From contig JAAYOH010000015.1 in NCBI GenBank assembly GCA_012520375.1, positions 31,239 to 95,238 on the forward strand: 64,000 nt of DNA. The letters are read 5' to 3'. Positions 35,345 to 44,145 of this stretch are shown here, piece by piece (positions within the stretch are counted from its first letter, which is position 1; every line of letters begins with the position of its first letter). The notes under the pieces are model-generated. The model saw only the letters and a list, made by a program, of their open reading frames with translations, made no database searches and was not told the origin of the DNA. This stretch comes from Clostridiales bacterium (GTDB lineage Bacteria; Bacillota; Clostridia; Christensenellales; Aristaeellaceae). Both the position numbers and the translations under genes were made by a program.

Positions 35345-35600
35345 GACAAAGAAACTCCTGTCCCTCTTGCTGGGACAGGAGCATGACTTCCTGCAATGCC
35401 ACCCGGCTGCACTTTACGCATACAAACATATGCTGACATTTGGTCACGGAGTGCCGCTCCGTCTCACATACTCCGGGATCGCTCCCATTTCTGATCGCCC
35501 TCGGAAGTCCATTCAGCCCGGTCCATACGCCGCGATCCCACCCTCCGCGGCTCTCTGGGGTATGGAGGAACGGTGCCTACTCACTCTTCCTCAACGGTTT
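35345..35600 (-). promoter_or_regulatory. Tryptophan-specific T-box leader with terminator
   Basis: On the minus strand the leader contains GAGTGAGTAGGCACC and AGAGAGCCGCGG (stem I landmarks), then a probable UGG specifier in GCTGAATGGACTTCC. The T-box bulge sequence GGGTGGCA follows (about 35397-35404), whose UGGC pairs with the GCCA 3' end of tRNA-Trp. The terminator is CTCCTGTCCC...GGGACAGGAG followed by TTTCTTTGTCTTT (35381-35345). Uncharged tRNA-Trp should allow read-through into trpB. Confidence 0.88.
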
Positions 35601-35605
35601 AGGTG

Positions 35606-35634
35606 ATTATAGCACCCGTTTTCCGCTTTGTCAA
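35606..35634 (-). promoter_or_regulatory. Promoter of the trpB T-box transcript
   Basis: TTGACA, a 17-nt spacer and TATAAT on the minus strand, a perfect consensus promoter. Confidence 0.93.
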
Positions 35635-35658
35635 TAACCCGGAATGTTAAATAATGCT

Positions 35659-36639
35659 TCAGCGTTCTTCCCGGAAGTAGGCGATGCCCAGGCTCTCCGG
35701 GGGCTGGTCCTCCCGCTTTTTGCGCAGGCTAGTGAAGATCAGCACGACCAGGGTGACCACATAGGGCAGGATCTTGTAGATCTCGCTGGGGATGGGCAAC
35801 TGCACCCGCAGATACAGGATCATCAGGGCGCCAAAGAGCACGGAACCCCAGATGGCGTTGACCGGCCGCCACAGGCAGAAGATGACCAGCGCCACAGCCA
35901 GCCAGCCCACCCCGGCCAGCCCCTCGTGGTTCCACACGCAGCCCGCGATGGTCATGATGTACACCATGCCCCCGATGCCGGAGATGCCCCCGCCCATGAC
36001 GGTGGCCAGGTACTTGTAGCGGGCGATGTTGATGCCCGCCGCGTCCGCCGTAGCGGGGGATTCCCCCACGGAGCGCAGGTTCAAGCCCCAGCGGGTCCTG
36101 CTGATAAAAAAACCCATGGCGAGGGCCAGCAGTACCCCAAGGTACACAAAGATGTTGTGGCCGAAGAGGAGCTTGCCCACGACGGGGATATTTTGCAGGG
36201 TTTGGGGAAAGGGGGCGTTCTGGAAAAAGTTTTTCAATTCGTTGCTGACGGCGATGTAGCCGCCCTCCATGGTGCGCATGTATTCCCCCACGAACTGCCC
36301 CACCCCGGTGCCGAAGATGGCCAGGGCCAGGCCGGTGACGTTCTGGTTGGCCCGCAGGGAGATGGTGATCACGCTGAAGATCAGGGAGCCCAGGGCCCCG
36401 GCCAGGAAGGCGCAGGCGATGGCGATGACCATGGCCAAGAGGCCGTTCACCCCGGCCCCGGCAGCCTTTTCGTAGTAGAAGGCGCCGGCCAGGCCCAGGG
36501 CGCCGCCCATGTACATCAGGCCCTCCACGCCCAGGTTCAGGTTGCCGGACTTCTCGGTGAGGATCTCCCCCATGGTGCCGTACATCAGGGGGGTCCCGTT
36601 GAGGATCGCGTTGAAGATCAGGGCAATGACCGCGTTCAT
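35659..36639 (-). CDS. nupQ: Nucleoside ABC transporter permease (NupQ-like)
   Basis: A 326-residue polytopic permease of the branched-chain/ribose-type BPD_transp_2 family, with the segment GEILTEKSGNLNLGVEGLMYMGG and about eight to ten membrane helices. Its ATG overlaps the stop of the other permease gene (ATGA). With the BMP-type lipoprotein and a double ABC ATPase it forms a Nup/Bmp-type nucleoside importer. Substrate assignment to purine nucleosides is inferred from that family, PurBox-like sites and the nearby guanine-type deaminase. Confidence 0.88.
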   Translation of the reverse strand: MNAVIALIFNAILNGTPLMYGTMGEILTEKSGNLNLGVEGLMYMGGALGLAGAFYYEKAAGAGVNGLLAMVIAIACAFLAGALGSLIFSVITISLRANQNVTGLALAIFGTGVGQFVGEYMRTMEGGYIAVSNELKNFFQNAPFPQTLQNIPVVGKLLFGHNIFVYLGVLLALAMGFFISRTRWGLNLRSVGESPATADAAGINIARYKYLATVMGGGISGIGGMVYIMTIAGCVWNHEGLAGVGWLAVALVIFCLWRPVNAIWGSVLFGALMILYLRVQLPIPSEIYKILPYVVTLVVLIFTSLRKKREDQPPESLGIAYFREER

Positions 36640-37727
36640 CCTTCTTTGGCCTCCTTTTTGCGACCGCCGCTGAAGAGTATGCGGTAGTTGATGAAGAACT
36701 CACAGGCCAGCATGCAGAACAGGAAGATGCCCGTGATGATGTCGGAGATGGAGGTGGGCACCTGCATGGCGGTTTGCAGGGTGCCGGCGCCCTTGTCCAG
36801 TATCGCCAGCAGCAGGGAGATGGCGATCATGGCAAAGGGATTCAGCTGGGACAGCCAGGCCACGGTGATGGCGGTGAAACCCACCCCGTCCGCCACGTTG
36901 TGGTACAGGGTCATGTTGGCGCCGGAGGCCACCATGTAGCCCACCAGGCCGCACATGCCTCCGGACAGCATCATGGTGCGCCTGGTCACCCGCCCCACGT
37001 CCATGCCCGCGTACCGGGCGGTCTTGGGGCTCTCCCCGATGACGGAAATCTCGTAGCCGTGCTTGGAGTAGTTCATGTAGATGAAGATGAACAGGGTCAG
37101 GATCAGCACCATGATCCAGCCGCAGTGCACCCCCAGCACCTTGGGCAGCACCGCCGCATTGTTGAAGTTGGGGATGATCTGGCTGCCCGGCTTGCCCTCC
37201 CAGGGCCCGCCCTGCAGGTACTTCACCATCCCGATGACGATGTAGTTCATCATCAGGGTGAACAGGGTCTCGTTGGTGCCCCAGCGGGCTTTGAAGATGG
37301 CGGGGATCAGGGCCCACAGGGCGCCGCACAGCACGCCGGACAGCCCCATTATGGTCAGCAGCAGGGGGGAAGGCAGGCGGTTGGCATAATTCAGGGCGAA
37401 GAAGGTAGCGCCGATGGCCCCCGCGGTGATCTGCCCCTCCGCGCCGATGTTCCAGAAGCGCATTTTGAAGCAGGGGGCGATGGCCAGGGCGGTGCCCAGC
37501 AGGGGGACCGCGATCTTGATGGTCTGCCTGAGGGCGGTCTTCCTGCCCAGGGAACCGGTGATGATCTCCCCGTAAGCCCGGAAGGGGTTGTGCCCCAGGA
37601 AGAGGAAGATCAAGCCTCCGATGAAGATGGCCAGCACAAAGGAGGCCAGGCGGATCGCCCAGGCCCGGCGTCCGGACACGTCCCCCTGCTTGGCCAGGTG
37701 AAACAGGGGTTCCCTGTGACTACGCAT
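36636..37727 (-). CDS. nupP: Nucleoside ABC transporter permease (NupP-like)
   Basis: A 363-residue permease and the heterodimer partner of the next gene product. It has a basic N-terminus, about nine membrane helices and the conserved FWNIGAEGQITAGAIGA and YGYEISVIGESPKTARYAG-like coupling regions (here HGYEISVIGESPKTARYAG). It overlaps the ATPase gene by 8 nt upstream and the second permease by 4 nt downstream, so the three are translated together. Confidence 0.9.
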   Translation of the reverse strand: MRSHREPLFHLAKQGDVSGRRAWAIRLASFVLAIFIGGLIFLFLGHNPFRAYGEIITGSLGRKTALRQTIKIAVPLLGTALAIAPCFKMRFWNIGAEGQITAGAIGATFFALNYANRLPSPLLLTIMGLSGVLCGALWALIPAIFKARWGTNETLFTLMMNYIVIGMVKYLQGGPWEGKPGSQIIPNFNNAAVLPKVLGVHCGWIMVLILTLFIFIYMNYSKHGYEISVIGESPKTARYAGMDVGRVTRRTMMLSGGMCGLVGYMVASGANMTLYHNVADGVGFTAITVAWLSQLNPFAMIAISLLLAILDKGAGTLQTAMQVPTSISDIITGIFLFCMLACEFFINYRILFSGGRKKEAKEG

Positions 37728-39258
37728 CGGTCTCTCCCTCCTCCTGCAGCCTGGTCATCATCAGGCCCAGTTGATCCTTGGTGGCGGTGCGGGCTTCCAC
37801 GATGCCCGACACCTTTCCGTCGTAGAGCACCAGGATGCGGTCGCACAGCTCCAGGAGCACGTCCAGATCCTCTCCCACAAAGATCACCGCCACGCCCTTT
37901 TGCTTCTGCTGGTTCAGCAGGTGGTAGATGGTGTAGGAGGTGTTGATGTCCAGACCCCGCACCGCGTAGGCGGTCATGAGCACCGAGGGCGCCGAAGCGA
38001 TCTCCCGGCCCACCAGCACCTTTTGCACGTTGCCGCCGGACAGGCGGCGCACCGGGTAATCGATGTCCGGGGTAACCACCTCCAGGTCCTCCTTTACCTG
38101 GGTGGCCAGGGCCCCCGGCTCCCGGCGATGCACGAAGGCGCCCTTTCCCTGGCGCCAGGAGCGGAGCATCATATTCCCGGTCATGCCCATCCCCCCCACC
38201 AGGCCCATGCCCAGCCGGTCCTCGGGGACGAAGGCCATGGCCACCCCGGCCGCCTTGATCTGCATGGGGTGCTTGCCCGCCAGCTCCATGGGAGGCTGCC
38301 CCTTTGGGGTGTAGAGGATCGAACCGCCGGCCGCGGGCTGCAGCCCGGCAATGGTTTCCAGCAGTTCTTTCTGCCCCGATCCCGCGATCCCCGCGATGCC
38401 CAGGATCTCTCCCCCCATGGCGGTGAAGTTCACCCGGTCCAGCTTGGTGATGCCCTCGGCGTTGACCACGGTGAGATCTCGCACCCTCAGCCGGGGTTCC
38501 GGTTCCACGGGCTCGGGGCGGTCGATGTTCAGGGTCACTTGGCGCCCCACCATCATGTCGGTCATGATCTGGGGGGTCACCTCGGACACCTGCCTTTCCC
38601 CCACGAAACAACCCTTGCGCAGCACGCACACCCGGTCCGCCAGCTCCATCACCTCGTGGAGCTTGTGGGTGATGATGACGATGGCCTTGCCGTTTTCCTT
38701 CATGGACCGCAGGATCTCAAAGAGGCGCTGGGTCTCCTGGGGGGTGAGCACGGCGGTGGGCTCGTCCAGGATCAGGATATCGGCGCCCCGGTACAGCACC
38801 TTGATGATCTCCAGGGTCTGCTTTTCGGAGACCGACATGTCGTACACCTTTTTTGCCGGGTCCATCGCAAAATTGTAACGCCGGGCGATTTCGCTCATCC
38901 GGGCGGACACGGCTTTCAAATCCAACAGCGCAGGGCCTTCCAGCCCCAGCACCACGTTCTCCGCAGCGCTGAGCACATCGATCAGCTTGAAGTGCTGGTG
39001 GATCATCCCGATCCCGTATTCGAAGGCATCCCGGGGCGACGTGATGGTGACCTGCTGCCCGTTCACCAGGATCTCCCCGGAATCCGGGTAATAGATGCCG
39101 GAAAGCATATTCATAAGGGTCGTCTTGCCCGAACCGTTCTCCCCCAGCAGGGACAGGATCTCCCCTTTGTAGATCTTCAGATCGATGTTGTCATTGGCCA
39201 CCACATTGCCGAAGGCCTTGCTGACCTTTCTCAGCTCGACTGCACAATTGTCTGCCAA
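37720..39258 (-). CDS. nupO: Nucleoside ABC transporter ATPase (NupO-like, two ABC domains)
   Basis: A 512-residue protein with two ABC domains in tandem. Domain 1 has Walker A GENGSGKTTLMN, the signature VSEKQTLEIIKVL and Walker B LILDEPTAVL. Domain 2 has a degenerate Walker A, GIAGSGQKELLE, but an intact LSGGNVQKVLVG. This asymmetry is normal for sugar and nucleoside importers of the RbsA type. Translation starts at TTG (39258), with AGGAAGG 6 nt upstream. Confidence 0.94.
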   Translation of the reverse strand: MADNCAVELRKVSKAFGNVVANDNIDLKIYKGEILSLLGENGSGKTTLMNMLSGIYYPDSGEILVNGQQVTITSPRDAFEYGIGMIHQHFKLIDVLSAAENVVLGLEGPALLDLKAVSARMSEIARRYNFAMDPAKKVYDMSVSEKQTLEIIKVLYRGADILILDEPTAVLTPQETQRLFEILRSMKENGKAIVIITHKLHEVMELADRVCVLRKGCFVGERQVSEVTPQIMTDMMVGRQVTLNIDRPEPVEPEPRLRVRDLTVVNAEGITKLDRVNFTAMGGEILGIAGIAGSGQKELLETIAGLQPAAGGSILYTPKGQPPMELAGKHPMQIKAAGVAMAFVPEDRLGMGLVGGMGMTGNMMLRSWRQGKGAFVHRREPGALATQVKEDLEVVTPDIDYPVRRLSGGNVQKVLVGREIASAPSVLMTAYAVRGLDINTSYTIYHLLNQQKQKGVAVIFVGEDLDVLLELCDRILVLYDGKVSGIVEARTATKDQLGLMMTRLQEEGETDA

Positions 39259-39302
39259 GGGACACCTTCCTCCTTATGCCCTGTCCCGGGGACGGGGCTC
39301 AA

Positions 39303-39340
39303 ATGAAAAGACCAGGGGCCACCCTTTCGGACGACCCCTG
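39303..39340 (-). terminator. Hairpin after the BMP gene
   Basis: CAGGGG and CCCCTG flank a GC-rich inner stem, followed by GTCTTTTC on the minus strand. It lies between the binding-protein gene and the ATPase gene. Partial termination here would give more binding protein than ATPase. Confidence 0.6.
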
Positions 39341-39356
39341 AAGGATAGGGTACTGC

Positions 39357-40568
39357 TTAGTAGGCCTCGTTCAGCCGGGTGATACCGTCGATGGGCATGT
39401 TGAAGTAGGGAGCGGACATCAGTTCGGGGCATTGGGACTCGTGGAAGGCGCCGTCCCAGATGGCCTCGCCCTCGTCGGGCACGAAGTCGCCGGTCATGTC
39501 GATGGCCAGGAAGGATTCCACGACCTCGCCGTTCACGGTGAAGGTAGAGGTGTCGAAGACTTCCAATTCGCCCTTGATGATGGCGTCTATGACCTCGTCC
39601 ATCTTCTCTCTCGTGCCTTCGGCGCAGATCTCCTCGTTCAGGGTGGTCAGCGCGATGTCGCCCTCTGCAAGGCCCTTGCTGTAGTCGGCGTCGAAGGTCT
39701 CGCCGTTGGCCACGGACTCAATGGCGTACACGAAGTAATTGGTCCAGTCGATGCGGGTGGAGATCAGGGACGCCTTGGGCGCAGCGGGCATCATGTCCGC
39801 GTTGTAGCCGGTGTGGAACACGCCGTTCTTCTCCGCGGTGGTGGCGGGGGTGGTGTTGTCGGAATGCTGGGAAATCAGGACGCAGTCCTGGTCGATCAGG
39901 GCCTGGGCGGCATTGGCTTCCAGGGTGGCGTCGGACCAGGAACCCACGAACTGCACCTTCATGGTGACGGAGGGGCAGACGGAGCGCGCGCCCAGGAAGT
40001 AGGCGCTGTAGCCGGAAACCACTTCTGCAAAGGAGTACGCGCCCACGTAGCCAATGATGGCCTGTTCGGGGGCGATCTCGCCCTTGTCGATCATCTCCTG
40101 GAGCTTCATGCCCGCCACGACGCCGGCGATATAGCGGCCCTCGTGGATGCGGGCGAAGGCGTTGTGGGTGTTGTCCAGGTCGTCCTTCCAGCTGCCCTCG
40201 TTGGTCATGGCAACGAACTGCACCTCGGGATACTCGGCGGCGATGGTCAGCATGGCGGGCTCCTGGCCGTAGGAGTTATTAAAGATGATGGCGCAGCCGT
40301 CTTCCACCAGCTCTTCGTTGGCAACGGCCACGGGGTCGCCCTCGATCAGGTTGAACTTGATCTGCCATTCCACGTCGATGCCCTTCCCGGCCAGGACTTC
40401 TGTGGCCGTTTCGGTGCCCCGGATGAAGTTGTAGGTGTAGCCCTGGTCGTTCTCGTCGCCGATGCACACCAGGCCCACCTTGATGGACTTGTTCTCTGCC
40501 TGGCAGACGCAGGCAAACAGGGTGGTAAACAGGACGACAGCGAGCAGCAATGCGGTGAGTTTCTTCAT
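39357..40568 (-). CDS. BMP/PnrA-type nucleoside-binding lipoprotein
   Basis: 403 residues. A lipoprotein signal (LLLAVVLFTTLFAC, lipobox LFAC) leads into a Bmp/PnrA domain: VGLVCIGDENDQGYTYNFIRG, IIFNNSYGQEPAMLTIAAEYP, VGAYSFAEVVSGYSAYFLGA. This family binds purine nucleosides for the adjacent ABC importer. It has its own promoter carrying PurBox-like repeats, and an attenuating hairpin follows. GAGGAGGGG precedes the ATG. Confidence 0.92.
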   Translation of the reverse strand: MKKLTALLLAVVLFTTLFACVCQAENKSIKVGLVCIGDENDQGYTYNFIRGTETATEVLAGKGIDVEWQIKFNLIEGDPVAVANEELVEDGCAIIFNNSYGQEPAMLTIAAEYPEVQFVAMTNEGSWKDDLDNTHNAFARIHEGRYIAGVVAGMKLQEMIDKGEIAPEQAIIGYVGAYSFAEVVSGYSAYFLGARSVCPSVTMKVQFVGSWSDATLEANAAQALIDQDCVLISQHSDNTTPATTAEKNGVFHTGYNADMMPAAPKASLISTRIDWTNYFVYAIESVANGETFDADYSKGLAEGDIALTTLNEEICAEGTREKMDEVIDAIIKGELEVFDTSTFTVNGEVVESFLAIDMTGDFVPDEGEAIWDGAFHESQCPELMSAPYFNMPIDGITRLNEAY

Positions 40569-40600
40569 GATGTCCCCTCCTCGTGTAGTATATGTTTGTG

Positions 40601-40661
40601 TTTCCGAACGTTCCGTTTCGATTCTACCCGAACGATGGCTTTTTTGTCATCCGTTCGAGAT
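40601..40661 (-). promoter_or_regulatory. BMP operon promoter overlaid by PurBox-like repeats
   Basis: The minus-strand promoter is ATGACA (40650-40645), an 18-nt spacer and TAGAAT (40626-40621). On the plus strand TTTCCGAACGTT (40601-40612) and TACCCGAACGAT (40625-40636) are direct repeats, and ATCCGTTCGAGA (40650-40661) is the inverted form. They resemble the PurR PurBox (CCGAAC core). One covers the -10 region and one abuts the -35, which suits repression. Confidence 0.5.
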
Positions 40662-40699
40662 TATCTTTTTGCTAATGTTCTGATACCCCACGTACCGGC

Positions 40700-41623
40700 T
40701 CAGCCCGGGGCCCGTTCATCCCCGAAAAAGAAGACGGCTACGGTGCCCGGCCCGCAGTGGGAAGCGATGATGGTGCCGATGTCGTTCACCCAAACATCTC
40801 CCTGGATATTGGGAAAATGCTTCTCGAGCGCATCCTTCAGCAGGGCGGCGGTCTCCGGGCAATCGGAGTGGCACACCCAACACTTGCCCGCGTAATCGGC
40901 GCCCCCCACGGCGTGGGCCTCCATGGTGCGGACGGTGGTGCGCAGGGCGGCGTTTTTGCCCCGTACCTTGTCGTAGGCAATGATGCGGCCCTCGTCGTTC
41001 AGGCGCATGATGGGGCATATGCCCAGGATGGCGCCCACGGTGGCGGTGGCCCCGGAGACGCGCCCGCTGCGCTTGAAGTACTTCAGGTCGGTGCAGTAAA
41101 ACTGGTGATGCACATTTTTGCGGTTTGCCTCCACCCAGGCGGCGATCTCTTCCAGGCTGCCGCCTCTGTCCCGCAGGTCCGCAGCCCCATCCACCAGCAG
41201 GCCGTAGCCCGAGGAGGAACACAGGGAATCCAACACCAGGAGTTTGCGCTCCGGGTAACGCTCCCTTAGTTCCTGGGCCGCCTCGCAGGCGTTTTCGTAG
41301 GACTTGGTCATCCCGGTACCCAGGCAGATGTGCAGCAGGTCATGCCCCTCGCTCAGCATGGGTTCGAAGTATTCCACATACTGGATGGTGTTGAGCTGGG
41401 AGGTGGAAGGCAGGCTGCCCGCCGCCAGCTTCCGGTAGAAGCCCGGCAGGGCCTCGGGGTCCCGCCCCATATCGTCGATGTATTCCTGTCCGTCTATAAA
41501 GTAGGAGTAGAAAATCACGGGGATGTCCCGGGAGGCGCAGTACCCATACGGCACGTCCACCGTGGACTCGCAGGACAAGATGAAAGCGCTGCTTGTTTCT
41601 GGTTCTTCAAAACCGGCTGTCAT
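40700..41623 (-). CDS. DegV-family fatty-acid-binding protein
   Basis: A 307-residue EDD-fold protein. DegV proteins (FakB-like) bind a fatty acid and present it to a FakA kinase. Features are ILSCESTVDVP, FYSYFIDGQEYIDDM, STSQLNTIQY, DSLCSSSGYGLLVDGAADL and the C-terminal GTIIASHCGPGTVAVFF with the ligand-binding H. No FakA gene is seen nearby. It has its own promoter divergent from the deaminase gene. Confidence 0.88.
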   Translation of the reverse strand: MTAGFEEPETSSAFILSCESTVDVPYGYCASRDIPVIFYSYFIDGQEYIDDMGRDPEALPGFYRKLAAGSLPSTSQLNTIQYVEYFEPMLSEGHDLLHICLGTGMTKSYENACEAAQELRERYPERKLLVLDSLCSSSGYGLLVDGAADLRDRGGSLEEIAAWVEANRKNVHHQFYCTDLKYFKRSGRVSGATATVGAILGICPIMRLNDEGRIIAYDKVRGKNAALRTTVRTMEAHAVGGADYAGKCWVCHSDCPETAALLKDALEKHFPNIQGDVWVNDIGTIIASHCGPGTVAVFFFGDERAPG

Positions 41624-41684
41624 GGTGATCCCCCTTCCTTTTCGCGGGTCCGATACGGGATCCGTTCCTTCCCAAACCAACGTC

Positions 41685-41782
41685 ATTGTACCACAGGATC
41701 GGTTTGATTGCAAGCAGGATTTTAACCCTGTCGTCACAAATCGGTCGAAATGATTGACGAAGAAGGGGATTGGGGCTATAAT
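41685..41782. promoter_or_regulatory. Two divergent promoters for DegV and the deaminase
   Basis: Minus strand: TTGCAA (41713-41708), 17 nt, TACAAT (41690-41685), driving the DegV gene. Plus strand: TTGACG (41754-41759), 17 nt, TATAAT (41777-41782), driving the amidohydrolase. Both are near consensus. Confidence 0.85.
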
Positions 41783-41818
41783 AAAGTCATGAACAGACCC
41801 TGAAAAGGAGGCTTTCCC

Positions 41819-43174
41819 ATGCTGACCCTGCTGAAAAACGTGGACACCATCGTGAGCTGCGACGAGGCAGACCGGATCTATAGCGCCACGGACCTGTGGC
41901 TCATGGATGACAGGATCGCCCGCATCGGTCCCTGGGACGCGGTGCCGGACCGGGTAGTAGACGCCTCCGACTGTCTGTTGTACCCCGGCCTGATCAACAC
42001 CCACCATCACCTGTACCAGTACTTCACCCGCAGCCTGTCCTTTGTCCAGGGGCTGGAACTCTTCGACTGGCTGAAAGCCCTGTACGAGATCTGGAAAAAC
42101 CTGAACGGGGATACGGTATACCTCTCCTCCTGCGCCGGCATGGCGGAACTGCTGCGCCACGGCTGCACCACGGTGTTCGACCACCATTACGTCTTCCCCG
42201 AAGGGGCGGGAGACCTGATCGGCCGGCAGATGGAGGCCGCGCAAACCCTGGGCATCCGCTTTTTCGCCTCCCGGGGCAGCATGGACCTGTCGGTGAAGGA
42301 CGGGGGCCTGCCCCCGGACAGCGTAGTGCAGGGCATCGACGACATCCTGAAGGATTCCCGGCGCCTGCTGGAAGCCTATCACCTGGATACTGCCGGCGGC
42401 ATGCGGGACCTGGCCCTGGCGCCCTGTTCCCCCTTCTCCGTGTCCGGGGACCTGATGCGGGAGAGCGCCGCCCTAGCCCGCAGCTATGACGCCCGGCTCC
42501 ACACCCACGTGGGGGAAACCCTGGACGAGGAGGCCTACACCCTGGAGCACTTCGGGCTGCGCCCCGTCCCCTACATGGAGCGCCTGGGCTGGCTGGGCGG
42601 CGACGTGTGGTATGCCCACGGCATCCACCTGAGCGACGGGGACCTCGATCTCCTCCAAGAGACCGGGACGGGCATCGCCCATTGCCCGGCTTCCAACATG
42701 AAGCTGCACAGCGGGGTTTGCCGGGTCCCGGACATCTTGGAAAGGGACATCCCCATAGGCCTGGCGGTGGACGGCTCCGCCAGCAACGACGGCAGCAACA
42801 TGATGGAAGAGATCCGTAGCGCCTATCTGCTGCACCGGCTGCACTGGGGAGAGCGGGCGCCCAGCGCCTATCAATTGCTGAAAATGGCCACGGCGGGCAG
42901 CGCCTCCCTGCTGGGACGGAGCGGCGACCTGGGCGGGATCGCCGAGGGATACCGGGCTGACTGCCTGCTGATCAAAAAATCGAGGCCGGAGCTTTTGTGC
43001 GCCGGCCTGGCTCCCGAGTCGATTTTCGGGGCGGTGGGATACCACCTGCCCTGCGACTACGTATTTGTCAACGGGGTCCTCCGGGTGTCCGACGGGCAGG
43101 TGTTGGGCCTGGACGGGGAGGAACTGTACCGCCGGGGCGTCCGGGAGATCCGGCGTCTGATCGCCGGCGTCTAA
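41819..43174 (+). CDS. Probable 8-oxoguanine deaminase (ATZ/TRZ amidohydrolase)
   Basis: A 451-residue zinc amidohydrolase. Metal and catalytic motifs are NTHHHLYQYFTRS, DHHYVFPEGAGDL, HTHVGETLDEE, WYAHGIHLSD, HCPASNMKL and LAVDGSASNDGSNM. The DHHYVFP motif and the overall pattern are those of bacterial 8-oxoguanine deaminases, which yield urate from the oxidised base; isoguanine or related purines are alternatives. Aggressive oxygen-defence genes and a purine transporter in the same window fit a purine-damage salvage role, but this is inference. AAAGGAGG precedes the ATG. Confidence 0.82.
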   Translation: MLTLLKNVDTIVSCDEADRIYSATDLWLMDDRIARIGPWDAVPDRVVDASDCLLYPGLINTHHHLYQYFTRSLSFVQGLELFDWLKALYEIWKNLNGDTVYLSSCAGMAELLRHGCTTVFDHHYVFPEGAGDLIGRQMEAAQTLGIRFFASRGSMDLSVKDGGLPPDSVVQGIDDILKDSRRLLEAYHLDTAGGMRDLALAPCSPFSVSGDLMRESAALARSYDARLHTHVGETLDEEAYTLEHFGLRPVPYMERLGWLGGDVWYAHGIHLSDGDLDLLQETGTGIAHCPASNMKLHSGVCRVPDILERDIPIGLAVDGSASNDGSNMMEEIRSAYLLHRLHWGERAPSAYQLLKMATAGSASLLGRSGDLGGIAEGYRADCLLIKKSRPELLCAGLAPESIFGAVGYHLPCDYVFVNGVLRVSDGQVLGLDGEELYRRGVREIRRLIAGV

Positions 43175-43177
43175 GCC

Positions 43178-44014
43178 CTATGCCCTGCCCGCGCTGCCGA
43201 ACAGCGTAAGCTTGGCCCGGACGGCGTCCTGCATGGCCTCCTCGGCGCGGCGGCACATGTCGATGTAGCTCAAGTCTTTGCTTTCCAAGAGGGCCGCCCG
43301 GGCGGCCAGGATGACGTCCGTGAATACGTTGATCTTGGAGATGCCCCCGGCGATGGTCTTTTTGAAGTCCTCCTCCGACAGGCCGGAACCCCCGTGGAGC
43401 ACCAGGGGCACGTCCACGGCCTCCCGGATCTTCTCCAGCAGCCCGATATCCAGCCGGGGCTCGGACTTGTACACCCCGTGCACCGTTCCGATGGACACGG
43501 CCAGGAAATCCGCGCCGGTGGCCTCGATGAAGTCCCGGGCTTCCAGGGGATCGGTGTACACCATGCTGTCCTCCCGGCCCGTCTCGTCGGAGAGGCCGCC
43601 CACCCGGCCCAGCTCGCATTCCACCCCCACGCCCATGGGCTTGGCTACCCGGACGATCTCCCCCGAAACCCGGACGTTGTCCCGGTGGTCCGAGCGGCTT
43701 CCGTCGTACATCACCGAGCCGAAACCCGCCCGCAGCGCCCGCAGGATGGTCTCCACCTGATAGCTGTGGTCCAGGTGTACCGCCACCGGGACCCGGGCAT
43801 TCCGGGCCTGCTCCAGCATGAGGGGGGCGACCCAGTCGAAATCCGCGTACTCCAGCAGGGCCTCCGCCGTGCCGATGATGATGGGGGAATTTGCCTCCTC
43901 CGCGGCGCGGATGCAGGCGCGCACCATCTCCAGGTTGACCGTGTTGAAAAAACCAATGCCGTAGCCCTTTTTCCGGGCATCCGCGAGCAATTCCTTCATG
44001 GTATATAGAGCCAT
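43178..44014 (-). CDS. Class II ketose-bisphosphate aldolase
   Basis: A 278-residue zinc aldolase of the fructose/tagatose-bisphosphate family. Zinc ligands are in VHLDHSYQ (the HLDH histidine), AVSIGTVHGVY and LVLHGGSGL, and the phosphate site is GGSGL with NVFTD. It cleaves a ketose 1,6-bisphosphate (or 1-phosphate) into dihydroxyacetone phosphate and an aldehyde. The exact sugar is not readable, and no kinase or PTS gene is adjacent. It is convergent with the deaminase, with 3 nt between the genes. Confidence 0.9.
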   Translation of the reverse strand: MALYTMKELLADARKKGYGIGFFNTVNLEMVRACIRAAEEANSPIIIGTAEALLEYADFDWVAPLMLEQARNARVPVAVHLDHSYQVETILRALRAGFGSVMYDGSRSDHRDNVRVSGEIVRVAKPMGVGVECELGRVGGLSDETGREDSMVYTDPLEARDFIEATGADFLAVSIGTVHGVYKSEPRLDIGLLEKIREAVDVPLVLHGGSGLSEEDFKKTIAGGISKINVFTDVILAARAALLESKDLSYIDMCRRAEEAMQDAVRAKLTLFGSAGRA

Positions 44015-44050
44015 TGGGTGTACCGTCCTTTCTATTCGTTCCCGCCTATC

Positions 44051-44078
44051 ATTATAGCCCCGAAACCCGGCTTGTCAA
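44051..44078 (-). promoter_or_regulatory. Promoter of the aldolase gene
   Basis: TTGACA, a 16-nt spacer and TATAAT on the minus strand. Confidence 0.85.
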
Positions 44079-44145
44079 CCGGTGATCGTTTGTAAGGAAA
44101 GGGGATTTGTTTGTAACGCAAATCGGATTCCCGGTCGGTATCTTT

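Noticed and set aside
35310..35447. 46-residue N-terminal extension of trpB
   Set aside because: It runs through the T-box leader and terminator; the ATG at 35309 has a proper ribosome site.
41624..42382. N-terminal extension of the DegV gene
   Set aside because: It is opposite the start of the deaminase gene and crosses the divergent promoters; the ATG at 41623 begins the known domain.
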